Counted from the first letter of the stretch, positions 15,543 through 24,469 are shown. The stretch: 33,521 bases of DNA from Calditrichota bacterium (GCA_013150955.1 JAADJD010000027.1:1-33521), one strand, 5' to 3'. Translations and numbers: made by a program. Notes: a model not told the origin generated them from the letters alone.

Positions 15543-17231
15543 ATGTGGAATGAGCAATTAAAAGAACTGAAATGGTGGGGATGGGGGGAAGTGGATCGGC
15601 GATTCCCGCTGGAGCAGCGGCCGCATTTCTGGCCGCACCTGCGGAAATTGCTGCCCGTTCCCGAAAAACCCTTTTTATTTCCTCCCCGGCCAGAAGAAAT
15701 TTCCCTCCCCCCTTCCCGGCTAACCGACCCGATTTTACGGGAATTGCACGCCATTTTGCCCGATTCGCACATCGCGCGGGATGATTTCATGCGATTGGTA
15801 CACACGTACGGCAAAAGTTATCGGGATTTGATTCGGATTCGTTTGCGGCAATTTCCACGGGTACCGGATGCGGTTCTGTTTCCCGATAACGAAGACGAGA
15901 TTATTCAGATCCTGCGATGGGCGACCCGTCATCGGATTGCGGTGGTGCCCCGGGGTGGGGGTACCAGCGTGGTGGGGGGCGTGGAGTGTGTGCCGGCAGC
16001 GGCACATCAGGCGGTGGTGGTAATGAATCTTTGCGAACTGCGACGGGTGCTGGAAATCGATCCCGTCTCGTACACCGCAGAGGCTGAGGCGGGGATTACC
16101 GGGCCGGAGCTGGAAAGCGCGCTGAACCGGGAAGGCTTTACGCTGGGACATTTTCCGGAATCCTTCCATTACTCCACGCTGGGGGGCTGGGTGGCCACCC
16201 GTTCCGCCGGCCAACAATCCACCCGGTACGGAAAGATAGAGCACATGGTGGAGAGTATTCGGGTCATCACTCCCGAAGGGATCTGGCAAACGCCACCATT
16301 ACCCGCCGCCGCCGATGGCCCGGATTTCGATCAGCTGTTCATTGGTTCGGAAGGGGTGCTGGGCGTCATCTCCCGGGTGCGGGTGCACATTCGCCCCCTG
16401 CCGGAGCGAAAGTACTACACCGCCTATCTGTTTCCTGATTTTACCGCGGGTGTGGAGGCCGTGCAGCACATCATTCAGGAAGACCTGCTGCCGGCTACGA
16501 TCCGCCTGTCTGACCCCATCGAAACGGATTTCGTGTTTGCCTTGCGGGAACGCCCGGCTCATCGCTGGCAGCAGGTGGTTCAGGAATGGGGGCTGCGCTG
16601 GCTCGCCTTCAGGGGTTACTCCGCTTCCCGGCGAACCGTTCTGATCCTGGGTCTGGAGGGAGGCGCTGAGCGCGTAAAATGGCAACAACATACCATTCAT
16701 AAATTGATCCGGCGGTACCGGGCGTATCATCTGGGCGAATCCGTGGGGCAAAACTGGTACCGTCATCGGTTTGACAATCCTTATTTACGGGACGAACTGC
16801 TGAATTACAATCTGCTGGTGGAGACGCTGGAGACGGCTTCGGATTGGTCGCGTTTCTGGCCGCTTTACGAGGAGGTACGCGCCGCCATTCAAAAGGCGTA
16901 TGACCAGCTGAATATTCCGGGAATTGTGTTTGCCCATCTCTCCCACGTTTACGAGACCGGCACCTCCCTGTACTTCGTGCTGCTGGCCGTCCCCGAAAAT
17001 GGAAAGGAGCTGGAGCAGTGGGCTCACATTAAGCGGGCGGCTTCGGAAGCCATTCTAAAAGTAGGAGGAACCATCAGCCATCACCACGGTGTGGGATTGG
17101 ATCATCGGCCCTGGATTGCCCGCGAGATTGGAAGGCCCGCTGTGAAATTGTTGCAGCAGATTAAACAATCGCTGGATCCCGAACAGATATTGAATCCCGG
17201 AAAACTGATCCCCGATCTTGAGGATGAGTAA
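15543..17231 (+). CDS. AGPS-like FAD-binding oxidase (alkyl-DHAP-synthase family)
   Basis: 562 aa, starting with the family-typical KWWGWG. The VAO-type FAD domain has the PRGGGTSVVGG loop at residues 136-146. The AGPS-characteristic segment FPESFHYSTLGGWVATRSAGQQ is present, with SEGVLGVI after it. The cap domain ends with PYLRDELL and the triple-His motif His513-515 (SHHHGVG), which in alkyldihydroxyacetonephosphate synthase is essential. The eukaryotic enzyme swaps the acyl of acyl-DHAP for a fatty alcohol, making the ether bond. Bacterial members of this branch are largely uncharacterised, so the substrate is not certain. There is no Shine-Dalgarno sequence before the ATG, so the mRNA may be leaderless. 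It lies 43 nt before a glycerol-3-phosphate dehydrogenase gene. Confidence 0.88.
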   Translation: MWNEQLKELKWWGWGEVDRRFPLEQRPHFWPHLRKLLPVPEKPFLFPPRPEEISLPPSRLTDPILRELHAILPDSHIARDDFMRLVHTYGKSYRDLIRIRLRQFPRVPDAVLFPDNEDEIIQILRWATRHRIAVVPRGGGTSVVGGVECVPAAAHQAVVVMNLCELRRVLEIDPVSYTAEAEAGITGPELESALNREGFTLGHFPESFHYSTLGGWVATRSAGQQSTRYGKIEHMVESIRVITPEGIWQTPPLPAAADGPDFDQLFIGSEGVLGVISRVRVHIRPLPERKYYTAYLFPDFTAGVEAVQHIIQEDLLPATIRLSDPIETDFVFALRERPAHRWQQVVQEWGLRWLAFRGYSASRRTVLILGLEGGAERVKWQQHTIHKLIRRYRAYHLGESVGQNWYRHRFDNPYLRDELLNYNLLVETLETASDWSRFWPLYEEVRAAIQKAYDQLNIPGIVFAHLSHVYETGTSLYFVLLAVPENGKELEQWAHIKRAASEAILKVGGTISHHHGVGLDHRPWIAREIGRPAVKLLQQIKQSLDPEQILNPGKLIPDLEDE

Positions 17232-17274
17232 TGGCCCCGACGCGGGACAGGCTTGAAACAACCGCGAGCACTTT

Positions 17275-19011
17275 ATGAGAAAGAAAACCTGGGAATTTTC
17301 CCCGCAAACCCGATGGGAGTATCTTAACTGGCTGAAAAAGGAGACGCTGGACGTCCTGGTAATTGGCGGAGGCATTACCGGTGCCGGGATTGTTCGTGAC
17401 GCGGCCATGCGGGGACTGAAGACTGCCCTGATCGAAAAAGGCGATTTTGGCGGGGGTACCAGCAGTAAATCATCTAAATTAATTCATGGGGGATTTCGCT
17501 ACCTGTCTCAGTTTAAATTTGGACTGGTACACGAGGCGCTGATTGAACGTCGAACGCTGATGCAACTGGCTCCTCACCTGGTTTATCCGCAGGAATGCCT
17601 GCTGCCGATTTATGGACATTCCCGTAGTTCACCATTTATGATTCACATCGGCCTCTGGCTGTACGATTTGCTGGCCGGCCGGCGAAACATTGGCCGGCAC
17701 CGGATGGTTTCGGTGAATCGAATGTCTCGCATTGAACCCCTGTTACGCCGGGAAGATTTACGGCAGGTGGCCATTTATTATGATGGAAAGGCGGATGATT
17801 TTCGGCTTGTGCTGGCCACTTTACAAAGTGCCTCCTGGCACGGGGCGGCCATTGCCAATTATGTGCAGGCAGAGGAGGTGGCCATGGAGAACGGGCGCCT
17901 TGCGGCTGTGGCGGCTATCGATCACCTGACCGGCGAGCGCTTCTGGATCAAAACCCGCTGCGTGGTGAATGCCACCGGCCCCTGGAGCGATGTGGTGCGC
18001 CATCATCTTTTGCAGGTTACCGATCGACGGGTGCGCACCACCAAGGGAATCCACCTGGTCATTCATCGGGAAGATCTGCCCATCCGCCACGCCGTGATGG
18101 TGTTTGCCCCTCAGGATGGGCGTCCCATCTTTGCAATTCCCTGGAAACGCTTTGTCCTGCTGGGCACCACCGACACCGATTACACCGGCGATCCCGACTG
18201 GATCCCCACGGAGCGCAGCGATGTGGATTATCTGCTGGAGGCGTACAATGATTATTTCCCCGGGGCCCGACTGACCGACGAGAAGATCGTTTCCACATTT
18301 GCCGGGCTGCGGCCGTTAATTTACGAGGAAAACAAATTGGCATCGGATATCACGCGCGAACACTTCATTTTCGAGGGGCCGCCGCTGTTTTTTTCCATCA
18401 TCGGGGGCAAACTGACGACCTATCGGGTGATGGCGCGGGAAATTGTAGATCGGGTTCTGCAACGGCTGGATCGGGTGTATGGCGTGAAACCCCTGCATCC
18501 CGAATGTCGCACCGCACGGGAACCCCTGGCCGGTGGGGCCATTTCTTCCTTCCCCGCATTCCGTGAGCGATGGATCCAGCGATTGCACAGCGAAGACAAA
18601 CTTCCCCGGGATGTAGCGGAGCATCTCGTCGAAACCTACGGCAGCCAGCTGCCCACATTTCTGGAGGTGATGCACCGGGTGACGGATGGAACCGAGCGCC
18701 TGTTGCCCGATTTACCCTATGTGCGAGCGCAGATCGATTATGCCGTAAATTACGAGATGACCCTGGCCATGGACGATTTTTTGATCCGCCGAACCCATGT
18801 CTTTTCTCTGGATCGCGATCAGGGGCAGGCGGTTTACGAGTCCGTGGGGGATGTACTGGCCCGGTTGCTGGGTTGGGATCAGGAGGAGTGGCAACGTCAG
18901 GTGCAGCGTTACCGGAAAAAGATTACCTACACCCGTCGATACAGGGAGCAATCGGACAATGAAGACCAAACTCATCATCAATCCCAGAGCCGCCAACGGG
19001 AAGACCCGTAG
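17275..19011 (+). CDS. glpD: FAD-dependent glycerol-3-phosphate dehydrogenase
   Basis: 578 aa. The N-terminal FAD dinucleotide fold is VIGGGITGAGIVRDAAMRG (residues 29-47), followed by the family segment GTSSKSSKLIHGGFRYL. TKGIHLV, WKRFVLLGTTDTDY and GGKLTTYR are further GlpD hallmarks, with a C-terminal helical domain from about 400. It is membrane-associated and oxidises glycerol 3-phosphate to dihydroxyacetone phosphate, passing electrons to quinone. The last about 18 codons (polar tail RREQ...DP type) overlap the lipid-kinase gene in another frame, so the extreme C-terminus is probably not conserved. There is no strong ribosome site. DHAP is the precursor for the AGPS reaction, which gives the pairing biochemical sense. 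Confidence 0.93.
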   Translation: MRKKTWEFSPQTRWEYLNWLKKETLDVLVIGGGITGAGIVRDAAMRGLKTALIEKGDFGGGTSSKSSKLIHGGFRYLSQFKFGLVHEALIERRTLMQLAPHLVYPQECLLPIYGHSRSSPFMIHIGLWLYDLLAGRRNIGRHRMVSVNRMSRIEPLLRREDLRQVAIYYDGKADDFRLVLATLQSASWHGAAIANYVQAEEVAMENGRLAAVAAIDHLTGERFWIKTRCVVNATGPWSDVVRHHLLQVTDRRVRTTKGIHLVIHREDLPIRHAVMVFAPQDGRPIFAIPWKRFVLLGTTDTDYTGDPDWIPTERSDVDYLLEAYNDYFPGARLTDEKIVSTFAGLRPLIYEENKLASDITREHFIFEGPPLFFSIIGGKLTTYRVMAREIVDRVLQRLDRVYGVKPLHPECRTAREPLAGGAISSFPAFRERWIQRLHSEDKLPRDVAEHLVETYGSQLPTFLEVMHRVTDGTERLLPDLPYVRAQIDYAVNYEMTLAMDDFLIRRTHVFSLDRDQGQAVYESVGDVLARLLGWDQEEWQRQVQRYRKKITYTRRYREQSDNEDQTHHQSQSRQREDP

Positions 19012-19885
19012 AATCTGGCCCGTGTTGAAGTCGATATTGGCACAAAAGTGGCCGGGTGCGTTTGATGCGGAGTTTACCGAATATCCCGGACATGCCACGC
19101 GTCTCACCCACACCGCGCTGACTCAGGGCTATGCGTGCATTCTTTCCGTGGGGGGCGATGGTACCCTGAACGAGGTGTTGAATGGCTTTTTTGAAAACGG
19201 TACCGACCGTCCGTTACCCGGTGTACTGGGGGTGATCGAAATTGGTACCGGGTGCGATTTTGCTCGAACCATTGGCATGCCCACCGATCCGCGGGCGGCA
19301 GTGGACTATCTAATCCAGGCCCAACCCGTGCCCACGGATGTGGGACGAGCCCGTTTTCAGACGTTGTCTGGAGAAGAGAGCGTCCGGTATTTCATCAACA
19401 TCCTGGATTTTGGCATTGGTGGAGCCGTGGTAGAGCGGGTAAATCGCACCTCGAAGGCGCTGGGTGCCCGCATCACCTTCCTGTACGGTATTCTGGCCAC
19501 TCTGGCAACTTACACCAATAAGACCATTGAGTATCGTCTGGATGAAGCGGACTGGAAGCAGGCCCGGTTGAATAATTTTATTGTCGCCAACGGCCGGCAT
19601 TTTGGGGGCGGATTGACCCCGGCGCCAATGGCCCGTATCGATGATGGCTGCTTTGAGATTGTCCTGTTTGGCGATATTGGCCGCTGGCAGGCCGTTACCA
19701 ATCTCTCCCGCCTGCGAAAAGGCACGCACCTGGAGAATCCGCTGGTGACCACTGCCCAGGCCAGAACAGTGGTGGCGCGCTCGGCCGAAGAGGTGTTCAT
19801 CGATATGGACGGCGAGCTGGTGGGGAAGCTGCCGGTGACGGTGGAAATTTTGCCCGCAGTCCTGCCGGTGCTTCGGCAGGCATGA
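18959..19885 (+). CDS. Diacylglycerol-kinase-family lipid kinase
   Basis: 308 aa. The ATG at 18959 lies inside the end of glpD (53-nt overlap, shifted frame) and is preceded by AGGGAG, so translation is probably coupled. The DAGK/YegS/LCB5 catalytic domain shows IINPRAANGK (residues 6-15), the nucleotide and metal loop SVGGDGTLNEVLNG (63-76) and GTGCDFAR. The C-terminal beta domain has NGRHFGGGLTPAPMARIDDG and the closing IDMDGE. The family phosphorylates diacylglycerol or related lipid alcohols with ATP at the inner membrane face. In this context a mono- or di-radyl glycerol substrate is plausible but unproven. Confidence 0.92.
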   Translation: MKTKLIINPRAANGKTRRIWPVLKSILAQKWPGAFDAEFTEYPGHATRLTHTALTQGYACILSVGGDGTLNEVLNGFFENGTDRPLPGVLGVIEIGTGCDFARTIGMPTDPRAAVDYLIQAQPVPTDVGRARFQTLSGEESVRYFINILDFGIGGAVVERVNRTSKALGARITFLYGILATLATYTNKTIEYRLDEADWKQARLNNFIVANGRHFGGGLTPAPMARIDDGCFEIVLFGDIGRWQAVTNLSRLRKGTHLENPLVTTAQARTVVARSAEEVFIDMDGELVGKLPVTVEILPAVLPVLRQA

Positions 19886-20040
19886 TTTAGGATAAAGCGT
19901 TAAACCACAAATCACGCGAACGAAACCAATAAATATCAATTTTTAATCGCGAATAAACCTCGAAACACATTTTCATCCAGAAATAATCCAATGTATTTTA
20001 TTAATCCTATTCGTGTTAATCCGTGTAATTCGTGGTTTAC
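19886..20040 (+). repeat. Interspersed repeat family, copy C
   Basis: It begins directly after the lipid-kinase stop codon. Left arm AAACCACAAATCACGCGAACGAA is at 19902-19924 (a few mismatches). Core TTTTCATCCAGA is at 19970-19981. Right arm TTCGTGTTAATCCGTGTAATTCGTGG ends at 20035. The outer right terminus (AATGCATAATCC...) is missing. A 7-bp hairpin (CCTGCCG/CGGCAGG, 19861-19880) lies just before it, inside the last kinase codons. Confidence 0.85.
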
Positions 20041-20151
20041 TGCAACATCTGAGACAAAAACCACCTGGCTGTTCCAGGAGCTTTCCCATTCTGCGAAAAT
20101 CCACCGACCTTTTATTTGCCTTTCCGGGAAATCTCCCTTAAACTTCATTGT

Positions 20152-23100
20152 ATGCGGAAAACCCTGTTGACATTGGGACTCCTCTGGTTTGCGCAGGTGC
20201 TCCAGGCGGGCACCGGTGTCGAAAAAATTCTTTTCCAGCGCTACACCATCGACGATGGGCTGTCCCAATCCAGTATTTACAGCATCGCGGAAGATAGCCT
20301 GGGGTTTCTCTGGTTTGGCACCCAGGATGGCCTCAACCGATTCGATGGGTACACGTTCAAAATCTTTCGCAGCGATCCCCACGATTCTACCACCATCTCG
20401 GACAATTATTGCTGGACGGTGATCGCTTCCCGCCGGGGTGGGCTGTGGATTGGCACCTACGATGGCGGGTTTTGTTATTACGATCCCATCACCGAATCCT
20501 TTACCCGGTATCGAGCGGGACGGGGAGCCGCGCGCATCATGCGCAGCAACAACGTTCCGGCATTGCTGGAAGAACCCTCCGGGGTGTTGTGGGTCGGTAC
20601 CTGGGGTGGCGGCCTTTACCGGTTTGATCCCCGCACCGGTGAGTGGCACGCATTCATCGCAGATGCTCAGAATCCTCACGCGTTGATTAGCAACCGCATT
20701 TCCAGTTTTGCGCTGGAGCAGGGGCGTTATCTCTGGATTGGTACCTGGGCGGGCGTTTGCCGCCTGGATCTTCAAAACTGGCGGAAGGGTATTTTTGAGC
20801 ATTATCGATATCCCGACACGGGGGCACAACCGGAGCTGGAAAACCAGGTGTGGAAGCTGTTTGTTTCCCGCACCGGAACCATCTTTGCCAGCAGCTGGGG
20901 CGGTGGGGTCAATCTGATCGATCGTCAGAATCGACGCATGATTGATTGGGAGGAGCGCTTGCCCCTTGCCCGGCAGGTGAGGGCGCGCTTCATCTCCGAG
21001 ATGTTCGAAGATGAAGAGGATCGATTGTGGATTTTGACCTACGACGCCGGGTTGTACATCTGGGATGCGGCTAACGGGGAGCTGCGCTGGATTCGCCATC
21101 GGTTAAACGATCCGCTCAGCCTGGTCAGCGATGCACTTTACTGTATTTACCAGGATCGATCGGGGCGCATCTGGATTGGGGGTGAGGGCGGTGTGGCGAC
21201 CACCGATCTGTCTGAATGGAAGTTCGAAAACTTTCGCTACATTCCGGGAGAGCGGGGAAGCCTGAGTCATCCCAACGTGCGCGCCATTCTGGAGGACAGT
21301 CGGGGCGGCGTATGGGTGGGTACGCTGGGAGGGGGCTTAAATTATCGCCCACCGGATGGAGACCGTTTCCAGCACTTTCGGTATACACCGGGACGGCGTC
21401 AGGGGCTTTCCAGCGACCGGGTGGTGGCGCTGATGGAAGACATGCAGGGAAACATCTGGATTGGTACCGAAAACAACGGCATCGACATTTACCATCCCGA
21501 TACCCGGAAGTTTTCTCACCTGCGCAGCGATCCTGATAATCCCAACAGCCTTTCCAGCAATGCCATTGTGGTGTTGTATCAGGATCGGCAGGGGATCATC
21601 TGGATTGGAACCTCTGGCGGAGGACTGAATCGGTACGATCCGCTAACCGGCCAGTTTCGGCATTACCGGATGAATTTGCACGATAGTACCTCTCTGAGTG
21701 GGGATTGGGTCTGGGCCATTCACGAAGACCCGCAGGGAAATTTGTGGGTGGGTACCTGGGGCGCCGGGGTGTGCCGGCTGGATCCGAAAACCGGCCGGTT
21801 TAAACGGTACTGGCACAAACCGGAGGATGATCGCAGTTTAAGTAAGAATTCCATCTTTGCGATTATGACCGATCGTCAGGGCAATCTCTGGCTGGGTACC
21901 TGGGGCGGCGGTCTGGAACGTTATGATCCCCGGATCGATGGATTTCATCATTTCACGGAAAAAGACGGTCTACCCAATAATGTGATTTACGGAATTCTGG
22001 AAGATGAAGATGGCAATTTGTGGCTGAGTACCAACAGGGGATTGTCCCGGTTTAATCCCCGTACCCGGCAGTTCACCAACTTTGGGATCGATGACGGCTT
22101 GCAGAGCAATGAATTTAATCAGGGAGCCTATTGTCGCGGGCGGGATGGCAGGCTGTATTTCGGGGGTATCCGCGGGGTAACCCGCTTTTATCCCCGGCAG
22201 ATTCGTCCTCATCGGTACCTTCCGCCGCTGGTGATTACCCGGTTCGAAGTGCTGGCAGAGCCCTTTCCCATTCAACCCTATATCAATTCCCCCCGAACGC
22301 TGGTTTTGAAGTACTGGGAAAACAACTTCTCTTTTCAAATGGCTTCGCTGGACTATCGCGCTCCCCAGAAGAATCAGTACATGTATTTTCTGGAAGGGTT
22401 TGACGAACACTGGACGTACAGCGGTACGCGGCGCTACGTGGCGTATACCAACGTTCCCCCTGGCGATTACATTTTACGCCTGAAGGGTTCCAACAGCGAT
22501 GGCATCTGGAATCCTCGTGGCATTTCAGTAAAAATCAAAATTCTGCCCCCGTTCTGGCAAACCTGGTGGTTTATTTTATTGTCGGTTTTGCTGGTGGGCG
22601 GCACCATTGCCGCTTTTGTGGTGTATCGGTTTCGACAGTTGCTGGCCATAGAGCGGCTCCGGGCGCGCATTGCCGCCGACCTGCATGACGACATTGGCGC
22701 AGGGCTTACTGAAATCTCCATATTGAACGAGATCCTGTATCAGAAATTGCCATCCGAATGGCAGCAGACCATTGGAAAAGAATTCCGCCAGATTGGTGAA
22801 CGGGCCCGCTTGTTGATCGATAAGATGAGCGATATTGTCTGGCTGGTGAATCCCCGGCGGGATACGTTGTTCGATTTGCTGTCCCGGCTGGGGGATTCTG
22901 CCAGGGAGATTTTACCGGCAGAACAGGCCATTTTTCGTACGGAGAATCTGGAATCCCTGAAAAACGTTCGGTTAAACATGGAAAATCGTCAACATCTGTT
23001 TTTGATTTTCAAGGAGGCCATTCACAATGCCCTGAAACACAGCGAGGCCACCGAAGTGGTGCTCTCCGCCACGTTTGATGGGCGAAAATTGCGAATGACG

Positions 23101-23259
23101 CTTCGGGACAATGGGAAGGGTTTTGTGCTGGAGGAAGTCCGTGGCGGCAATGGATTACAGAACATGCAGGATCGTGCCCGGCGTCTGGGCGGGGAATTGC
23201 ACATCCATTCCCGCCCCGGAGAAGGAACGGTTGTGGAATTCCACGGGCGGGTGCGTTGA
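20152..23259 (+). CDS. Two-component propeller sensor histidine kinase (HisKA_3)
   Basis: 1035 aa from the ATG at 20152 (signal peptide MRKTLLTLGLLWFAQVLQAG; no Shine-Dalgarno sequence). About 14 Reg_prop repeats (residues about 28-690) follow the pattern 'hedxxGxlWiGTxgGGlxxxdp', enough for two seven-bladed periplasmic propellers. A Y_Y_Y domain follows at about 700-800, then one membrane helix (WFILLSVLLVGGTIAAFVV). The cytoplasmic kinase has the phospho-acceptor His845 in DLHDDIGAGLTEIS and a HATPase with N box (EAIHNALKH), DNGKGF and GNGLQNM. No receiver or HTH is fused, unlike many hybrid members of this class. The LuxR-type regulator gene downstream is the obvious partner. The ligand is unknown; propeller sensors in related bacteria often detect oligosaccharides. 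Confidence 0.95.
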   Translation: MRKTLLTLGLLWFAQVLQAGTGVEKILFQRYTIDDGLSQSSIYSIAEDSLGFLWFGTQDGLNRFDGYTFKIFRSDPHDSTTISDNYCWTVIASRRGGLWIGTYDGGFCYYDPITESFTRYRAGRGAARIMRSNNVPALLEEPSGVLWVGTWGGGLYRFDPRTGEWHAFIADAQNPHALISNRISSFALEQGRYLWIGTWAGVCRLDLQNWRKGIFEHYRYPDTGAQPELENQVWKLFVSRTGTIFASSWGGGVNLIDRQNRRMIDWEERLPLARQVRARFISEMFEDEEDRLWILTYDAGLYIWDAANGELRWIRHRLNDPLSLVSDALYCIYQDRSGRIWIGGEGGVATTDLSEWKFENFRYIPGERGSLSHPNVRAILEDSRGGVWVGTLGGGLNYRPPDGDRFQHFRYTPGRRQGLSSDRVVALMEDMQGNIWIGTENNGIDIYHPDTRKFSHLRSDPDNPNSLSSNAIVVLYQDRQGIIWIGTSGGGLNRYDPLTGQFRHYRMNLHDSTSLSGDWVWAIHEDPQGNLWVGTWGAGVCRLDPKTGRFKRYWHKPEDDRSLSKNSIFAIMTDRQGNLWLGTWGGGLERYDPRIDGFHHFTEKDGLPNNVIYGILEDEDGNLWLSTNRGLSRFNPRTRQFTNFGIDDGLQSNEFNQGAYCRGRDGRLYFGGIRGVTRFYPRQIRPHRYLPPLVITRFEVLAEPFPIQPYINSPRTLVLKYWENNFSFQMASLDYRAPQKNQYMYFLEGFDEHWTYSGTRRYVAYTNVPPGDYILRLKGSNSDGIWNPRGISVKIKILPPFWQTWWFILLSVLLVGGTIAAFVVYRFRQLLAIERLRARIAADLHDDIGAGLTEISILNEILYQKLPSEWQQTIGKEFRQIGERARLLIDKMSDIVWLVNPRRDTLFDLLSRLGDSAREILPAEQAIFRTENLESLKNVRLNMENRQHLFLIFKEAIHNALKHSEATEVVLSATFDGRKLRMTLRDNGKGFVLEEVRGGNGLQNMQDRARRLGGELHIHSRPGEGTVVEFHGRVR

Positions 23260-23381
23260 CCGCATCAATAGGTAGTGGGATGCGGGGATTCCTCCCGGAA
23301 CCTGGAAAAACTACATCAATGGGCAATTGGAAAAACCCGAACAATTGACTACTTTTAAATGATCAAATCGGATAGACACCC

Positions 23382-24014
23382 ATGATACGCATTGTGATTG
23401 TGGAGGATAATCGCACCATTCGGGAAGGACTGACCGTGCTGATTAACGGCACGGAAGGGTTGCGTTGTGTGGCATCTTACCGGGATTGTGAAAAGATGCT
23501 GAGTCAGCTGGAGCAGGATCAACCCGATTTGATCCTGATGGACATTGGGTTGCCTGGTATGTCCGGGATTGAAGGGGTGAAGCGGGTCAAGGAAAAACGT
23601 CCGGAAACGCAGGTGGTTATGTTAACGGTTTATGAGGACGATGAATCCATTTTTAAAGCCCTGTGCAATGGCGCGATTGGTTATTTGTTGAAGAAGACGC
23701 CCCCGGCTCAGTTGCTGGAGTCCATTCGCAGTGCCTACGAGGGGGGCTCTCCCATGAGCAGCCAGATTGCGCGCAAGGTGGTAAATTTTTTCCAGCGGTT
23801 TGCCCCGGAAGAAAGCGAACAACCCACTTTGAGCAAGCGCGAGCTGGAAATTCTGGAGGGATTGTCCCGCGGGAACAGCTACAAAATGCTGGCTGATTCC
23901 CTGTGCATTAGCATGGACACAGTGCGCTACCACATCCGAAATATTTACAAGAAGTTGCATGTGCATTCCCAGTCCGAGGCGGTAGCCAAGGCGCTGCGTA
24001 AGGGGTGGATTTAG
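23382..24014 (+). CDS. NarL/LuxR-family response regulator
   Basis: 210 aa. The receiver domain has the acidic pair (VEDN), phospho-acceptor Asp54 (LILMDIGLPG), the switch Thr in MLTVYED and Lys in YLLKKT. The C-terminal LuxR-type HTH runs from about residue 146 (LSKRELEILEGLSRGNSYKMLADSL, then DTVRYHIRNIYKKLHVHSQSEAV). It is a DNA-binding partner for the upstream HisKA_3 kinase, which is the class NarL-type regulators normally pair with. It lies 122 nt downstream on the same strand. Its regulon cannot be inferred, although the AGPS-glpD-kinase operon is the nearest upstream neighbour. The stop codon touches repeat copy D. Confidence 0.96.
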   Translation: MIRIVIVEDNRTIREGLTVLINGTEGLRCVASYRDCEKMLSQLEQDQPDLILMDIGLPGMSGIEGVKRVKEKRPETQVVMLTVYEDDESIFKALCNGAIGYLLKKTPPAQLLESIRSAYEGGSPMSSQIARKVVNFFQRFAPEESEQPTLSKRELEILEGLSRGNSYKMLADSLCISMDTVRYHIRNIYKKLHVHSQSEAVAKALRKGWI

Positions 24015-24180
24015 CCCAGGTTATGCATTCGCCTACGAATGAACCCAGATAAAAATAATGCCATCCTTTGGATGATGTCTGGATGAAAATGGGTTTTAGG
24101 GTTGATTTGCCATTTTTGTGGATATTTTTGGTTTCATTCGCGCGATTCATGGTTTAATGCTTTATTTGGGTTTATCCTGG
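24014..24180 (-). repeat. Interspersed repeat family, copy D (inverted)
   Basis: Reverse orientation, starting at the response-regulator stop codon. The outer terminus CCCAGGTTATGCATTCGCC is at 24015-24033. Core (as TCTGGATGAAAA on +) is at 24078-24089. The arm TTTCATTCGCGCGATTCATGG is at 24132-24152, followed by the distal terminus with TTTGGGTTT near 24166-24174. It has an extra GGATG near the core compared with other copies. Confidence 0.85.
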
Positions 24181-24319
24181 CATGAATGGGTGGGTTGAGC
24201 CCGACTTTTGGCGACAATCCTGAAAAAATCTCACCTTTTATGCAGGTGACGCATTGCCCCTCCTGACTTAATTTATTGTGAAAAGGTAAGAAACCCGTAC
24301 CAAAAAGATATACCGGGAA

Positions 24320-24469
24320 ATGAAAGGATGGAGCCCATTACATCGTCGGTGGATGCGGCGCGGCTTACAGATTGTATTGCTGGTAATTAGCTGGATAATC
24401 GTGATGCTGGCATGGCTACAGATTGTCTTCCCGCGCGAACAGCAGCTCACCGTGTTCTTCAAATACTGA
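24320..24469 (+). CDS. Possible small single-span membrane protein
   Basis: A 49-codon frame encodes a basic N-terminus (HRRWMRRG), one hydrophobic helix (LQIVLLVISWIIVMLAWLQIVF) and a short tail, the topology of a small inner-membrane protein. The ribosome site is weak (CCGGG, 3-4 nt before the ATG). I recognise no family and the frame could be chance, but a charged-then-hydrophobic pattern like this is uncommon in random DNA. Confidence 0.3.
   Translation: MKGWSPLHRRWMRRGLQIVLLVISWIIVMLAWLQIVFPREQQLTVFFKY

Noticed and set aside
19861-19880. Terminator at the lipid-kinase stop (CCTGCCG/CGGCAGG)
   Set aside because: Seven-bp stem inside coding sequence without a T-run; likely codon-driven.
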